From contig CAVSZK010000021.1 in assembly GCA_963732415.1 (NCBI GenBank), forward strand, positions 124,001 to 188,000: a stretch of DNA of 64,000 bases, read 5' to 3'. The notes under the pieces were generated by a model that had not been told where the DNA came from, made no database searches, and saw only the letters and a list, made by a program, of their open reading frames with translations. The position numbers and the translations under genes are program-made. Below are positions 31,109-39,538 of this stretch, piece by piece (positions within the stretch are counted from its first letter, which is position 1; each line of letters begins with the position of its first letter). The DNA is from RPQJ01 sp963732415. Its GTDB lineage: Bacteria > Pseudomonadota > Gammaproteobacteria > Steroidobacterales > Steroidobacteraceae.

Positions 31109-31795
31109 ATGCCTCACGAAGAGTCATCATCAACTCCCCGTGCTCGAAGCTGGGATCGCGCGGTCGTCGTCGTGCTGATCTGCGCATCCGTGGCCCTCTT
31201 GTTGTCTGTCGACTGGGTATACGAAAGCCTGCAGCGCGGGCTGTCCGCTGCAGAGCCGCTGATCGCAGGGCATCCTTACCTGGGTGCCGTCGTGTTCGTG
31301 TTACTGGCCGCCGTATCGGCTGTACTAGCTTTCTTCTCCAGCGCGCTGCTGCTGCCGGCGGCGGTGTTCGCATGGGGTAACGCCGTCACGCTCGGTCTGC
31401 TGTGGCTTGGTTGGCTGCTGGGTGGCATCTTCACCTACGCGCTAGGTCACGGATTGCGCAGACGGAAAGGGAAGGCGCCAAGAACCCCCAGCCGGTTTGA
31501 TTACTACCTCCAGCGTGTCCCAGCGGAAGTCACCTTCCCACTGCTGCTGCTGCTGCATCTTGCGCTTCCGTCGGAAATACCTGGATACCTTTGCGGGTAT
31601 CTTGGTGTGCGTTTCCGCACCTATTTCGCTGCATTGGCCCTGGCAGAGCTGCCTTACGCCGTGGGCGCTGTCCTGCTCGGTGAGGGCGTCGTCAATCGCC
31701 AGATCAGCTGGCTGGTGGCGTTCGGCCTGATCGGAGCCGCGCTCAGCCTGTATGCCGTGCACGTGCTGCACAGGCGGCTTGATCAGCCTTCGTGA
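31109..31795 (+). CDS. VTT (SNARE-associated/TVP38) domain membrane protein
   Basis: 228 residues. ATG 31109 is chosen over GTG 31103 because GGGGAG at 31098-31103 is well spaced from it. Membrane segments lie about 18-38, 50-75, 80-105 and near the C-terminus. The VTT core is seen in ALLLPAAVFAWGNAVTLGLLWLGWLLGG, FDYYLQR and LALPSEIPGYLCGYLGV, as in DedA/YdjX/TMEM64 proteins. Family members are linked to lipid flipping or membrane homeostasis. The 3' end overlaps the convergent membrane gene by 53 nt. Confidence 0.85.
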   Translation: MPHEESSSTPRARSWDRAVVVVLICASVALLLSVDWVYESLQRGLSAAEPLIAGHPYLGAVVFVLLAAVSAVLAFFSSALLLPAAVFAWGNAVTLGLLWLGWLLGGIFTYALGHGLRRRKGKAPRTPSRFDYYLQRVPAEVTFPLLLLLHLALPSEIPGYLCGYLGVRFRTYFAALALAELPYAVGAVLLGEGVVNRQISWLVAFGLIGAALSLYAVHVLHRRLDQPS

Positions 31796-32897
31796 TTCGC
31801 GCGTGCAGGTCGCGCTCCAGTGCCTCGGCGTCGGCGGGCGGGATCTCGAGCATGTCGCGCAGGCGGTTCAGCATTGCGCGCTCCTTGGTGGAGATGCCGC
31901 CGCCCTGCAGTGCCTCGTCGACGGCCGCCTCGTAGACCTGAAGCTTGCGGAAGGCAGCGTATTGCGGGGTGTTGTTGGTGTTCGGCATTGCCACGCTGGC
32001 GACGCCCTCGGCGAACCGTTGCAGCGGCGCCATGAAGAACACCACCAGCGCAGCGGCGAGCAGGCCGGCGAAGTTGCCGAGTTCCGAGGACAGCAAGCGC
32101 TCGGCGCCTTCGGAGACTGCGTAAATGATTGCCACCGCCGCGGCGGCCAGCGTCGATTGCTTGATCGTCCAGCGGATGCGGAGGTCGATGTCGAATAGTT
32201 GGGTCCGGAGGATGCCGTATGCGATCAGCGGGACGGCAAGCAACGACCCGAGCATGTAGATGATGTAGGTCGGATCGTATGGATCAGTGGGAACCTCGGC
32301 ATAAGTGCCTCTCCACACTCCCCAGACCACCGCAACGTATACGAATCCCCAGCTGAGGTCGCGGACCCCAAATGCCAATGCAAATGAACGGGCCCTTGTG
32401 CGCGCGGCGCCGGTCGCCATGTGCCAGGCCTGGATGGACGCCACCAGCGCAAAGCCGAACGTCATCACCAGCGCCACGTAGAGCGCGGAGGCGCCGAATT
32501 TCATCGGGGTCGCGAGAGTCGCAAAGAACAGCGCGACTGCGATCACCGCGAGGCCCGCGCGTACCCGCGGGCCAGCAAAGGGGCGCGTGAGGGGTGTGGA
32601 GAGCGCCGCGGCGAGAAAAGGCGGGTACAGTGCCAGCATCGCGCAGTCGCCCATGGTGTGGACGACGAACTCCCACCTGAACCACGTCGCATACAGTGGA
32701 TGCGCCTGCGCCGCTGGCGACAACATCAGGTCAATGTAGCCCGCGGAGACGAGTGTGATGCCCTCGATGACGAGCAGCAGCGCTAGCTTGCGCGCGACGC
32801 TGCCGGACGTACCCACCCGATACAGCACGATTGCCAGCGCCCAGCACATCGCGAATGCGACCAGCGCCAGGATTCCCCGTGAGTCGGGCTGAAACAT
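31743..32897 (-). CDS. Seven-helix membrane sensor-like protein without kinase
   Basis: 384 residues. About seven membrane helices (residues 10-260) precede LFDIDLRIRWTIKQSTLAAAA, a segment common at the junction of membrane-sensor histidine kinases (LFDIDxxIRRTLVY). A further pair of helices follows at 255-295. Where a kinase would be, there is a short C-terminal helical domain (STKERAMLNRLRDMLEIPPADAEALERDL), similar in look to TerB/EF-type 'GxIsxxExxmLxxLrxxLgi' modules. So this is a sensor-like protein of unknown output. Its final 53 nt overlap the convergent VTT gene. Confidence 0.8.
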   Translation of the reverse strand: MFQPDSRGILALVAFAMCWALAIVLYRVGTSGSVARKLALLLVIEGITLVSAGYIDLMLSPAAQAHPLYATWFRWEFVVHTMGDCAMLALYPPFLAAALSTPLTRPFAGPRVRAGLAVIAVALFFATLATPMKFGASALYVALVMTFGFALVASIQAWHMATGAARTRARSFALAFGVRDLSWGFVYVAVVWGVWRGTYAEVPTDPYDPTYIIYMLGSLLAVPLIAYGILRTQLFDIDLRIRWTIKQSTLAAAAVAIIYAVSEGAERLLSSELGNFAGLLAAALVVFFMAPLQRFAEGVASVAMPNTNNTPQYAAFRKLQVYEAAVDEALQGGGISTKERAMLNRLRDMLEIPPADAEALERDLHARITKADQAACAARARHTG

Positions 32898-33140
32898 GCT
32901 CGGATATTAGCGAGCCGCTGATGGATCGGTCGAGGATCTGTTCTTGCAGCGCAGCAGGAAGGTTGCCGAACCAGCGGCCCTTCTTTAGGAATGTTGCGAC
33001 GTCCGAATGTATGTTCGAGGACAGCGCCTGGCGTTTTGCCTTAAATTGTCTGGAATTGGACAGCGTTCGGTTGAGACTATCTGCGGAATGGGCTGTCGGC
33101 AACGCCTTGCCGGACAAACGAACAGTGGAGGAGTCAAGTG

Positions 33141-34898
33141 ATGATGACGCGAGCACGTCTTGGTATTGCTGTGGCCTGCCTGGCCGCAGTCGCCACCGGT
33201 TGCGGTCGCAGGACCGAGTCCCCGGCCCCGGCCGCTTCGACTGCAGCGACCGTTCCGGCCGCGCAGGCCGCCGATACGATCTATGTGGGCGGCGACATCG
33301 TCACCATCAACGACGCCCAGCCGACGGCGGAGGCGCTGGCGGTCAAGGACGGCAAGATCCTTGCCGTCGGCACGCGGGCCGAGCTGGAAAACGCCAACAA
33401 GGGCGCCGCGACGAAGGTCGTGGACCTCGGTGGCAAGGCGTTGCTCCCCGGGTTCCTCGATGCGCATTCGCACTACATCAACTCGCTGCTGGTGGCCAAC
33501 CAGTGCAAGGTGTACGCGCCGCCCTCCGGGCCGGGCAAGGATGTGGAGAGCATCATCGCCGAGCTCAAGAGGTTCGCCGAGGAGCGCAAGATCCCCAAGG
33601 GCGAGATGATCATGGGCTACGGCTACGACGACACCGTCATGCCGGACGGCCGACTCCTGAACCGCGACGATCTAGACAAGGCGTTCCCGGACAACCCGGT
33701 GCGCATCGACCACGTGTCGATGCACGGGGCCGTGATGAACAGCCTGGCGCTCAAGAAGTACGGCATCAGTGCCGCCACCAGGACGCCCCCGGGTGGCGTG
33801 ATCGTGCGCAAGCCCGGCACAAACGAGCCCTACGGCCTGATCATGGAGACCGCGTTTCTTCCAGTGATGGAACAGGCGGAGCCGATGACGCCGGAGCAGG
33901 AAATAGCCTGGACCAGGGCCGGCCAGATGCTCTACGCCGAAGCCGGCATCACCACCGCCCACGAAGGGGCAACTCACCTGGCGCCGTTGCAGACGATGAA
34001 GCGTGCCACGGATGCCGGGGCCAACATCATCGACGTGATCGCATACCCCTTCGTGACGGACGTGGACAACATCCTCGCGGAGTTCCCGGTCTCCCAATGG
34101 GGCAAGTACGACAGGCACCTCAAGATCGGTGGCGTGAAAATCACCATCGACGGGTCGCCGCAGGGCAGAACCGCCTTCTTCACCAAGCCGTACCTGACCG
34201 GAGGCCCGGGCGGCGAGAAGAACTGGACCGGGGAATTGACGTTCCCGCAGGAGACGGTCAACCGTATGGTCAAGAAGGTCTACGACCTTGGAGTTCCACT
34301 GAATCTCCACGCCAACGGCGACGGGGCGATCGATGCGTTCTTCAAGGCACATGAATTCGCGGCTGCCGGCGACCTCACCAGGGACCGGCATGTGACCATG
34401 ATCCACGCGCAGTTCACCCGCAAGGACCAGATCCCGAAGTACGTCGAGTACAAGATCCGCCCCTCGTTCTACACGCTGCACACCTACTATTTCGCGGAAG
34501 CGCACATTTCGAACCGGGGCATGGAGCAGGCGATGTATATCAGCCCGATGCGCGATGCGATCGACGCCGGACTCCATCCGACCAACCACACCGATTTCGT
34601 GGTCGCGCCGCTCGATCAGATGTTCATGCTCTGGTCGGCGGTGAACCGCATTTCCAGGGGCGGCGCTGAGATTGGCCTTGACCAGCGTGTCACGGCTCTT
34701 GAAGGCCTGAAGGCCATGACGATCTGGGTCGCCGAACAGTACGGGGAGCAGGATTCCAAGGGTTCGCTCGAGCCTGGCAAGCGCGCGGACCTCGTGATCC
34801 TCGACAAGAACCCGCTCGAGGTGGAGCCGATGGCCATCAAGGACATCAAGGTCGTGGAGACTATCAAGGACGGAGAGACCATCTATCCGGTGCATTGA
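33141..34898 (+). CDS. Amidohydrolase family lipoprotein (YtcJ-like)
   Basis: About 585 residues. GGAGGAG at 33127-33133 favours ATG 33141; ATG 33144 and GTG 33138 are close alternatives. A lipoprotein signal ends at ATGC (Cys about residue 21), followed by a Pro/Ala/Ser linker. The amidohydrolase-3 pattern is GKALLPGFLDAHSHYINS (metal HxH), HVSMHG, HEGATH, HANGDGAID and NHTDF, ending with GKRADLVILDKNP. These enzymes hydrolyse amide or other bonds of xenobiotics or small metabolites with a binuclear metal centre. Here the enzyme is membrane-anchored in the periplasm, which is unusual for the family but known. Substrate unknown. Confidence 0.9.
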   Translation: MMTRARLGIAVACLAAVATGCGRRTESPAPAASTAATVPAAQAADTIYVGGDIVTINDAQPTAEALAVKDGKILAVGTRAELENANKGAATKVVDLGGKALLPGFLDAHSHYINSLLVANQCKVYAPPSGPGKDVESIIAELKRFAEERKIPKGEMIMGYGYDDTVMPDGRLLNRDDLDKAFPDNPVRIDHVSMHGAVMNSLALKKYGISAATRTPPGGVIVRKPGTNEPYGLIMETAFLPVMEQAEPMTPEQEIAWTRAGQMLYAEAGITTAHEGATHLAPLQTMKRATDAGANIIDVIAYPFVTDVDNILAEFPVSQWGKYDRHLKIGGVKITIDGSPQGRTAFFTKPYLTGGPGGEKNWTGELTFPQETVNRMVKKVYDLGVPLNLHANGDGAIDAFFKAHEFAAAGDLTRDRHVTMIHAQFTRKDQIPKYVEYKIRPSFYTLHTYYFAEAHISNRGMEQAMYISPMRDAIDAGLHPTNHTDFVVAPLDQMFMLWSAVNRISRGGAEIGLDQRVTALEGLKAMTIWVAEQYGEQDSKGSLEPGKRADLVILDKNPLEVEPMAIKDIKVVETIKDGETIYPVH

Positions 34899-34991
34899 GC
34901 CAGTGCAGGTGCGCCAACGGAAGCCTGGCGCCGGACCGGGAACTGCCGCGGGAGTGTAGAGTAGCGGCCTGTCGCCGCTGGAGATGGCTGG

Positions 34992-35411
34992 ATGAGTATT
35001 CGCGTAATCACGCTCGCGGCCCTGTTGCTCGCGGGATGCGCCAGCCTGGAGGCGGCGCCGGAAGGCGGCGGAGCCGCGGCCGCCACGGTGACCGGCACTG
35101 TCACCTATCGCGAGCGAATCGCGCTGCCGCCGAACGCGGTGATCAAGGTTCAGCTGGTCGATGTGTCGCGGGCGGACGCACCTTCGATCGTGCACGGCGA
35201 ACAGGTCCTGCAGGCATCAGGTCGCCAGCCGCCGTTCGCGTTCGAGATTTCATACGATCCCGCGAAAATCGTCGCGAATTACAGCTATGCGGTGCAGGCA
35301 CGCATCGAGGTAGACGGCAGGCTGCGCTTCGTCAGCGACCAGCACTACGGCGTGATCACACGCGGAGCGCCAACCCACGTGGACATGGTGTTGAAGTCGA
35401 TCGGTAACTGA
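34992..35411 (+). CDS. YbaY/YscW-like lipoprotein
   Basis: 139 residues: signal peptide with lipobox LAGC (Cys about residue 17), then TGTVTYRERIALPPNAVIKVQLVDVS, the typical YbaY/YscW (type III pilotin-like) beta-sandwich start, and ending with VDMVLKSI. E. coli YbaY is of similar kind, with unknown function; the domain is a heat-stable lipoprotein fold. It lies 6 nt upstream of the thiolase gene and may be co-transcribed. Confidence 0.85.
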   Translation: MSIRVITLAALLLAGCASLEAAPEGGGAAAATVTGTVTYRERIALPPNAVIKVQLVDVSRADAPSIVHGEQVLQASGRQPPFAFEISYDPAKIVANYSYAVQARIEVDGRLRFVSDQHYGVITRGAPTHVDMVLKSIGN

Positions 35412-35417
35412 CACCGA

Positions 35418-36632
35418 ATGACAACGAAATCACCGCAGGCTTTCATCTGCGACGCGATACGTACGCCGTTCGGGCGCTACGGAGGCGCATTGGCCGGCGT
35501 GCGTACCGACGACCTTGCGGCGCTGCCGATCAAGGAGTTGATGGCGCGCAATCCGCGGGTCGATTGGTCCGAGCTCGGCGACGTCGTGCTCGGCTGTGCC
35601 AACCAGGCAGGGGAGGACAATCGCAACGTGGCGAGGATGGCGGCACTGCTCGCTGGGTTGCCGGTCGAGGTGCCCGGCGCGACGATCAATCGCCTGTGCG
35701 GGTCGGGGCTCGATGCCGTGGGATCGGCGGCGCGGCTCATCGCGGCCGGCGAGGCCGGCATGTTGCTGGCCGGCGGTGTCGAGAGCATGAGTCGGGCGCC
35801 TTTCGTGATGCCCAAGGCCGACGGCGCGTTCAGTCGTTCGAACGCACTGCACGACACCACAATCGGCTGGCGCTTCGTCAACCCTGAAATGCAGGCTCGC
35901 TACGGCGTCGACACGATGCCGGAGACCGCCGAGACACTAGCGACTGAATTCGGCATCGGGCGGGAAGCGCAGGACCGTTTTGCACTTGCCAGCCAGCAGC
36001 GTGCGCTCGAGGCGCAATCGGCCGGATTCCTCGCCCGCGAAATCGTCCCGGTGCAGGTACCGCAGCGCAAGGGCGCGGCGCTGGTCGTCGAGCGCGATGA
36101 ACATCCGCGCCAGACTTCGCTTGAAGCCCTCGCGAAATTGAGAGGCATCGTCCGGCCGGACGGAACCGTCACCGCAGGCAATGCCAGCGGCATCAACGAC
36201 GGCGCCTGTGCGCTGCTGCTGGCCGACGAGTCGACGGCCGCCAGGCACGGACTATCGCCGCGCGCGCGGGTGCTCGGCATGGCTGTGGCGGGTGTGCCTC
36301 CGCGCATCATGGGCATCGGTCCGGTGCCGGCTACGAATAAGCTGCTGGCACGATTGAAGCTGGACCTGGCGCAGATGGATGTCATCGAGGTCAACGAGGC
36401 GTTCGCCGCGCAGAGCCTGGCGGTGCTGCGTCAGCTGGGCCTCGCCGACGACGACCATCGCGTAAATGCTTGGGGAGGCGCCATCGCCCTCGGCCATCCG
36501 CTCGGCGCATCCGGGGCTCGCCTGGTCACGACGGCGGTCAGCCGGTTGCACGCCACGGGCAGCCGCTTTGCGCTGTGCACGATGTGCATCGGCGTCGGGC
36601 AGGGTATCGCGCTGGTGCTGGAACGAGCCTAG
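35418..36632 (+). CDS. Thiolase, 3-oxoadipyl-CoA thiolase (PcaF-like)
   Basis: 404 residues. Thiolase signature residues are all present: nucleophile Cys in NRLCGSGLDAVG, NEAFAAQSL, GGAIALGHPLGASG with catalytic His, and CTMCIGVGQG with the second Cys. The N-terminus FICDAIRTPFGRYGGALAGVRTDDLAALPIKEL is characteristic of PcaF/PaaJ, which split 3-oxoadipyl-CoA into succinyl-CoA and acetyl-CoA in aromatic catabolism. No other pca or paa gene is nearby, so it could equally be an acetyl-CoA acetyltransferase. The 3' end forms part of a shared hairpin with the convergent TIR gene. Confidence 0.85.
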   Translation: MTTKSPQAFICDAIRTPFGRYGGALAGVRTDDLAALPIKELMARNPRVDWSELGDVVLGCANQAGEDNRNVARMAALLAGLPVEVPGATINRLCGSGLDAVGSAARLIAAGEAGMLLAGGVESMSRAPFVMPKADGAFSRSNALHDTTIGWRFVNPEMQARYGVDTMPETAETLATEFGIGREAQDRFALASQQRALEAQSAGFLAREIVPVQVPQRKGAALVVERDEHPRQTSLEALAKLRGIVRPDGTVTAGNASGINDGACALLLADESTAARHGLSPRARVLGMAVAGVPPRIMGIGPVPATNKLLARLKLDLAQMDVIEVNEAFAAQSLAVLRQLGLADDDHRVNAWGGAIALGHPLGASGARLVTTAVSRLHATGSRFALCTMCIGVGQGIALVLERA

Positions 36633-36683
36633 CTCGTCGAGCTCGTGCGAATCACGACGAGCGTCTCACGAGGCTCGACTAGC
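36632..36683. terminator. Long hairpin shared by convergent thiolase and TIR genes
   Basis: The arm from 36632 (GCTCGTCGAGCTCGTG) pairs imperfectly with that ending at 36683 (CACGAGGCTCGACTAGC), about 16 bp with one bulge and one mismatch; an alternative inner pairing CGTG-CGAAT-CACG (36644-36656) also exists. The plus-strand stop of the thiolase is at the left base and the minus-strand stop of the TIR gene lies in the right arm. Confidence 0.5.
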
Positions 36684-38412
36684 CAATCAACTCCAGCACC
36701 TTCTGGTAGCGCGGCAGCGCCCGGAGCGAATCGAAATCCGAATCGTGCTTGATCCACGACTTGGTCTCGTGGTTCGCGTGCGGCAGCAGCCGCTCGAGTA
36801 GATCGAAGGCCTTGTCGTGGTCGCCGAGCTGGGCGAGCACGCAGGCGATGTTGTACTGGGTAAGTACGTCGTCCGGATCGATGGCTATCGCCCTGGCCAG
36901 CCACTCCCTTGCGCGATCGTGCTCGCCGAGCGCAATCAGGCTCGTAGCGCCGAGGTAAGCCGGGCGGGGATTCTCGGGATGTAGCGTCAGCTCTCGCTCG
37001 GCCCGTTCCACGACCTTGCGCGCCACTTCGGCAACCTCTCGCTCACGGCCGACCGTTGGGTAGATCATCCTCAGCATCGACAGCGCCTGGTAGTCGTCCG
37101 GCCTGAGCTCGGCCGCACGCTCGAAGAGGCCGGCCGCGCGATCCATCTTGTTCTGGGCAAAGCAGGCGCGCGCCATGAAGTAGTGCGCCTCGAACAGGTT
37201 AGGATCGAGCCCGATCGCGCTCTCGAATTCCACCATGGCCTCTTCGTATTTCTCCACCAGCGACAAGGCGAGCCCTCGCGACGCGTGGGCCTCGGCGAGT
37301 CCCGCGTCCAGTGCGAGGGCCTGTGCGCTGGTGGACAGGATCGTGTCGATCGCAATGTCGACGTGGTAGTGGAGGAACAGGAACGAGTCGCAGTCCGCGA
37401 TGCCCGCGTAGGCGCGCGCGTACATCGGATCCAGCTCGACGGCCTTGGTGAACATGCGCCGCGCCAGCTGGTAATAGGACTTTGAGTGCCGGTGAAAGAA
37501 CTGCCGGCCACGCAGGTAGTACGTGTACGCCTCGATGTTGTCGGTCGGCGCCTGCGCGATCGACTGCCGTTCCTGCGGCAGCAGCTTGACCTTCAGCTGC
37601 TCGACGATCGCGTGGGTGATCTCGTCCTGGATCGCGAAGATGTCCGTCAGGTCGCGATCGTAGCGATCGGCCCAGACATGTCCGCCGGTTTCGCCATTGA
37701 TCAACTGACCGGTCACGCGCACCCGGGACCCTGCCTTGCGGACGCTGCCTTCCAGCACGAACCTGACGTCGAGTTCCTTGCTGACGTCCTGAACCTTGAC
37801 CGCCTTGCCCTTGTAGGTGAACGCGGTGTTGCGAGCGACCACGAAGAGGCCTGAGACCTTGGACAGGTCGGTGATGATGTCCTCGGTGATACCGTCGCTG
37901 AAGTATTCCTGCTCTGTGTCGCCGCTCATGTTGTTGAACGGCAGCACGGCAATGGAGATTCGCTCGGCGGGCTCAGGCGCTGCCTCGCCGGATCCCGCCG
38001 CGCCGGCCGTCGTGCCCAGCATGCGGCGCAATGTCGAGACCAGCGTCACGACGTGCGGTTCGATAGGCCTGGTCAGCGCGTCGAGCCAGTGGGTGCCGCC
38101 CAGGCAGTACTCCATGGCTCCGGTAGGCGGCACGTCCTCGACCCGGAACGGAACGATGGTCCGGTCCAGCGATACTGCCCGCTCGACCTCGCGCCGCACG
38201 TGCGGTGATGAATTGGCGCCCGCCGAGAACACCACCACGAAGACGCGGCAGGCCTTCACGGCCTCGATGATCTGCTCTCCGTACTCGGAGCCCGCGGGAA
38301 TGTCGCGCGGAGCGATCCAGCAGCGGATTCCCTGCTTCTCGAGCCCGGCCAGCACGGCGAGTGCCGTGTCCTTGTCCGCGGCGGAATAGCTGAGGAATAC
38401 GTCGTGCGGCAT
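36679..38412 (-). CDS. TIR - TolB_N-like - TPR protein
   Basis: 577 residues, cytosolic, no signal peptide. ATG 38412 (MPHDVFLSYSAADK) is the natural TIR start. TIR domain residues 1-115: DVFLSYS (box 1), CWIAPRDI, FVVVFSAGANSS and SPHVRREVERA, which contains a Glu in the position of the NADase catalytic Glu. Next a TolB N-terminal/FlgO-like domain about 150-270 (ISIAVLPFNNMSGD, EYFSDGITEDIITDLSKV, VRFVLEGSVRKAG, WADRYDRDLTDIF), usually found in adenylate-cyclase-like proteins of other proteobacteria. Then about six TPRs (290-570; EAYTYYLRGRQF, ARAYAGIADCD, AHASRGLALSL). There is no cyclase or transcriptional domain, so effectors are unknown; it could be a signalling scaffold or TIR NADase. 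Confidence 0.85.
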   Translation of the reverse strand: MPHDVFLSYSAADKDTALAVLAGLEKQGIRCWIAPRDIPAGSEYGEQIIEAVKACRVFVVVFSAGANSSPHVRREVERAVSLDRTIVPFRVEDVPPTGAMEYCLGGTHWLDALTRPIEPHVVTLVSTLRRMLGTTAGAAGSGEAAPEPAERISIAVLPFNNMSGDTEQEYFSDGITEDIITDLSKVSGLFVVARNTAFTYKGKAVKVQDVSKELDVRFVLEGSVRKAGSRVRVTGQLINGETGGHVWADRYDRDLTDIFAIQDEITHAIVEQLKVKLLPQERQSIAQAPTDNIEAYTYYLRGRQFFHRHSKSYYQLARRMFTKAVELDPMYARAYAGIADCDSFLFLHYHVDIAIDTILSTSAQALALDAGLAEAHASRGLALSLVEKYEEAMVEFESAIGLDPNLFEAHYFMARACFAQNKMDRAAGLFERAAELRPDDYQALSMLRMIYPTVGREREVAEVARKVVERAERELTLHPENPRPAYLGATSLIALGEHDRAREWLARAIAIDPDDVLTQYNIACVLAQLGDHDKAFDLLERLLPHANHETKSWIKHDSDFDSLRALPRYQKVLELIG

Positions 38413-38665
38413 ATGACCTTTGCGGGCCTCGCCAGGCGAAGCTGTTGAAATATCAAGGGGCTCGCCGGGATCTTGCACTGCCGGGACCGCCGGGACAAGG
38501 TCGAAGCGGCGTACGGGCGGACCATGGGACGCGCATGGGCGGCGGGAAAGGGCGAGCCGCGAGGAAACGCGGATCCCCGGATGGCAATTGTCGCGGCGGC
38601 GCCGGAGAATGCCTTCTTAGTGGCCGGCCGCATGCATCCGGCAGCCAACCAGAGGTGGATCTTCC

Positions 38666-39538
38666 ATGGAACATGCATTCAGGCGATACGGACTCAGCGC
38701 ACTCCGGGGTGGTCTGGCCATCGCGGCAGTATTGCTGGCCGGGACCGCGCCTGGCGCCGAAACGACTGTCCGGTCGCCGGCGGCGGAGCCAGCGCGTCGT
38801 GGCACGCCGGTCCTGACGGAGTCCCAGCGCGAGGCTGCGGACATCCTGAAGGCCATGGCGAAGTACATGGCTGGCCTACCGGCTTTCAATGTCACTGTTC
38901 GCCAGGGCTATGACGTGGTGCAGTCGACCGGTCAGAAGATCGAGTTCGGCGAGACCCGGCACATTTCCATGGATCGCCCCAACCGGCTGCGCGTAGAAGA
39001 GGTCGCGAGCGACGGCACGCGTGACCTTGCGATCTTCGACGGCAGGACAATCACCGTGCTGAAGGCAGACTCCGGCGTCTATGCACAGGCGCCGCAGCCG
39101 GGCACGGTAGACGACGGGCTCGTGTACCTGGTCCGCGACCTCAAGTTGCGCATGCCGCTGGCGCAGGTCTTCTCGTCGCGACTGCCCGATGAACTGCCAG
39201 GACGGGTCAAGGACATCGATTTTGTCGAGACGACGGATATCTACGGCGTGCCGACGGATCACATCGCGGGGCGAACTGACTCGGTCGATTTCCAGTTCTG
39301 GATCACCGAGGGTGACCATCCATTACCGCTGCGCGTCGTCATCACCTACCGGCACGCGCCGGGTGAGCCACAGTTCTGGGCAAATTTCACGGACTGGAAT
39401 ACGAGTCCGAAATTCGCCAGCAACGTGTTCCAGTTCATTCCGCCGCAGGGGGCCCGCCAGATTCCCTTTGCCGTGCAGGTGAAGGATGCCGCGGATGCAC
39501 GGCAGTCGCCGGCTGCGGACGGGGAGGTCCAGCCATGA
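38666..39538 (+). CDS. DUF2092 family exported protein
   Basis: 290 residues with a signal peptide (MEHAFRRYGLSALRGG, then hydrophobic, ending PGA). GAGGTGG lies 8 nt before the ATG. The DUF2092 domain shows ADILKAMAKYMAGL, FNVTVRQGYDVVQSTGQKIEFG and LRVEEVASDGTRDLAIFDG, a lipoprotein-carrier-like (LolA/LolB) half-barrel, and EFGETRHISMDRPNRLR. Periplasmic protein, possibly carrying lipid. Its stop overlaps the next start as ATGA. Confidence 0.88.
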   Translation: MEHAFRRYGLSALRGGLAIAAVLLAGTAPGAETTVRSPAAEPARRGTPVLTESQREAADILKAMAKYMAGLPAFNVTVRQGYDVVQSTGQKIEFGETRHISMDRPNRLRVEEVASDGTRDLAIFDGRTITVLKADSGVYAQAPQPGTVDDGLVYLVRDLKLRMPLAQVFSSRLPDELPGRVKDIDFVETTDIYGVPTDHIAGRTDSVDFQFWITEGDHPLPLRVVITYRHAPGEPQFWANFTDWNTSPKFASNVFQFIPPQGARQIPFAVQVKDAADARQSPAADGEVQP

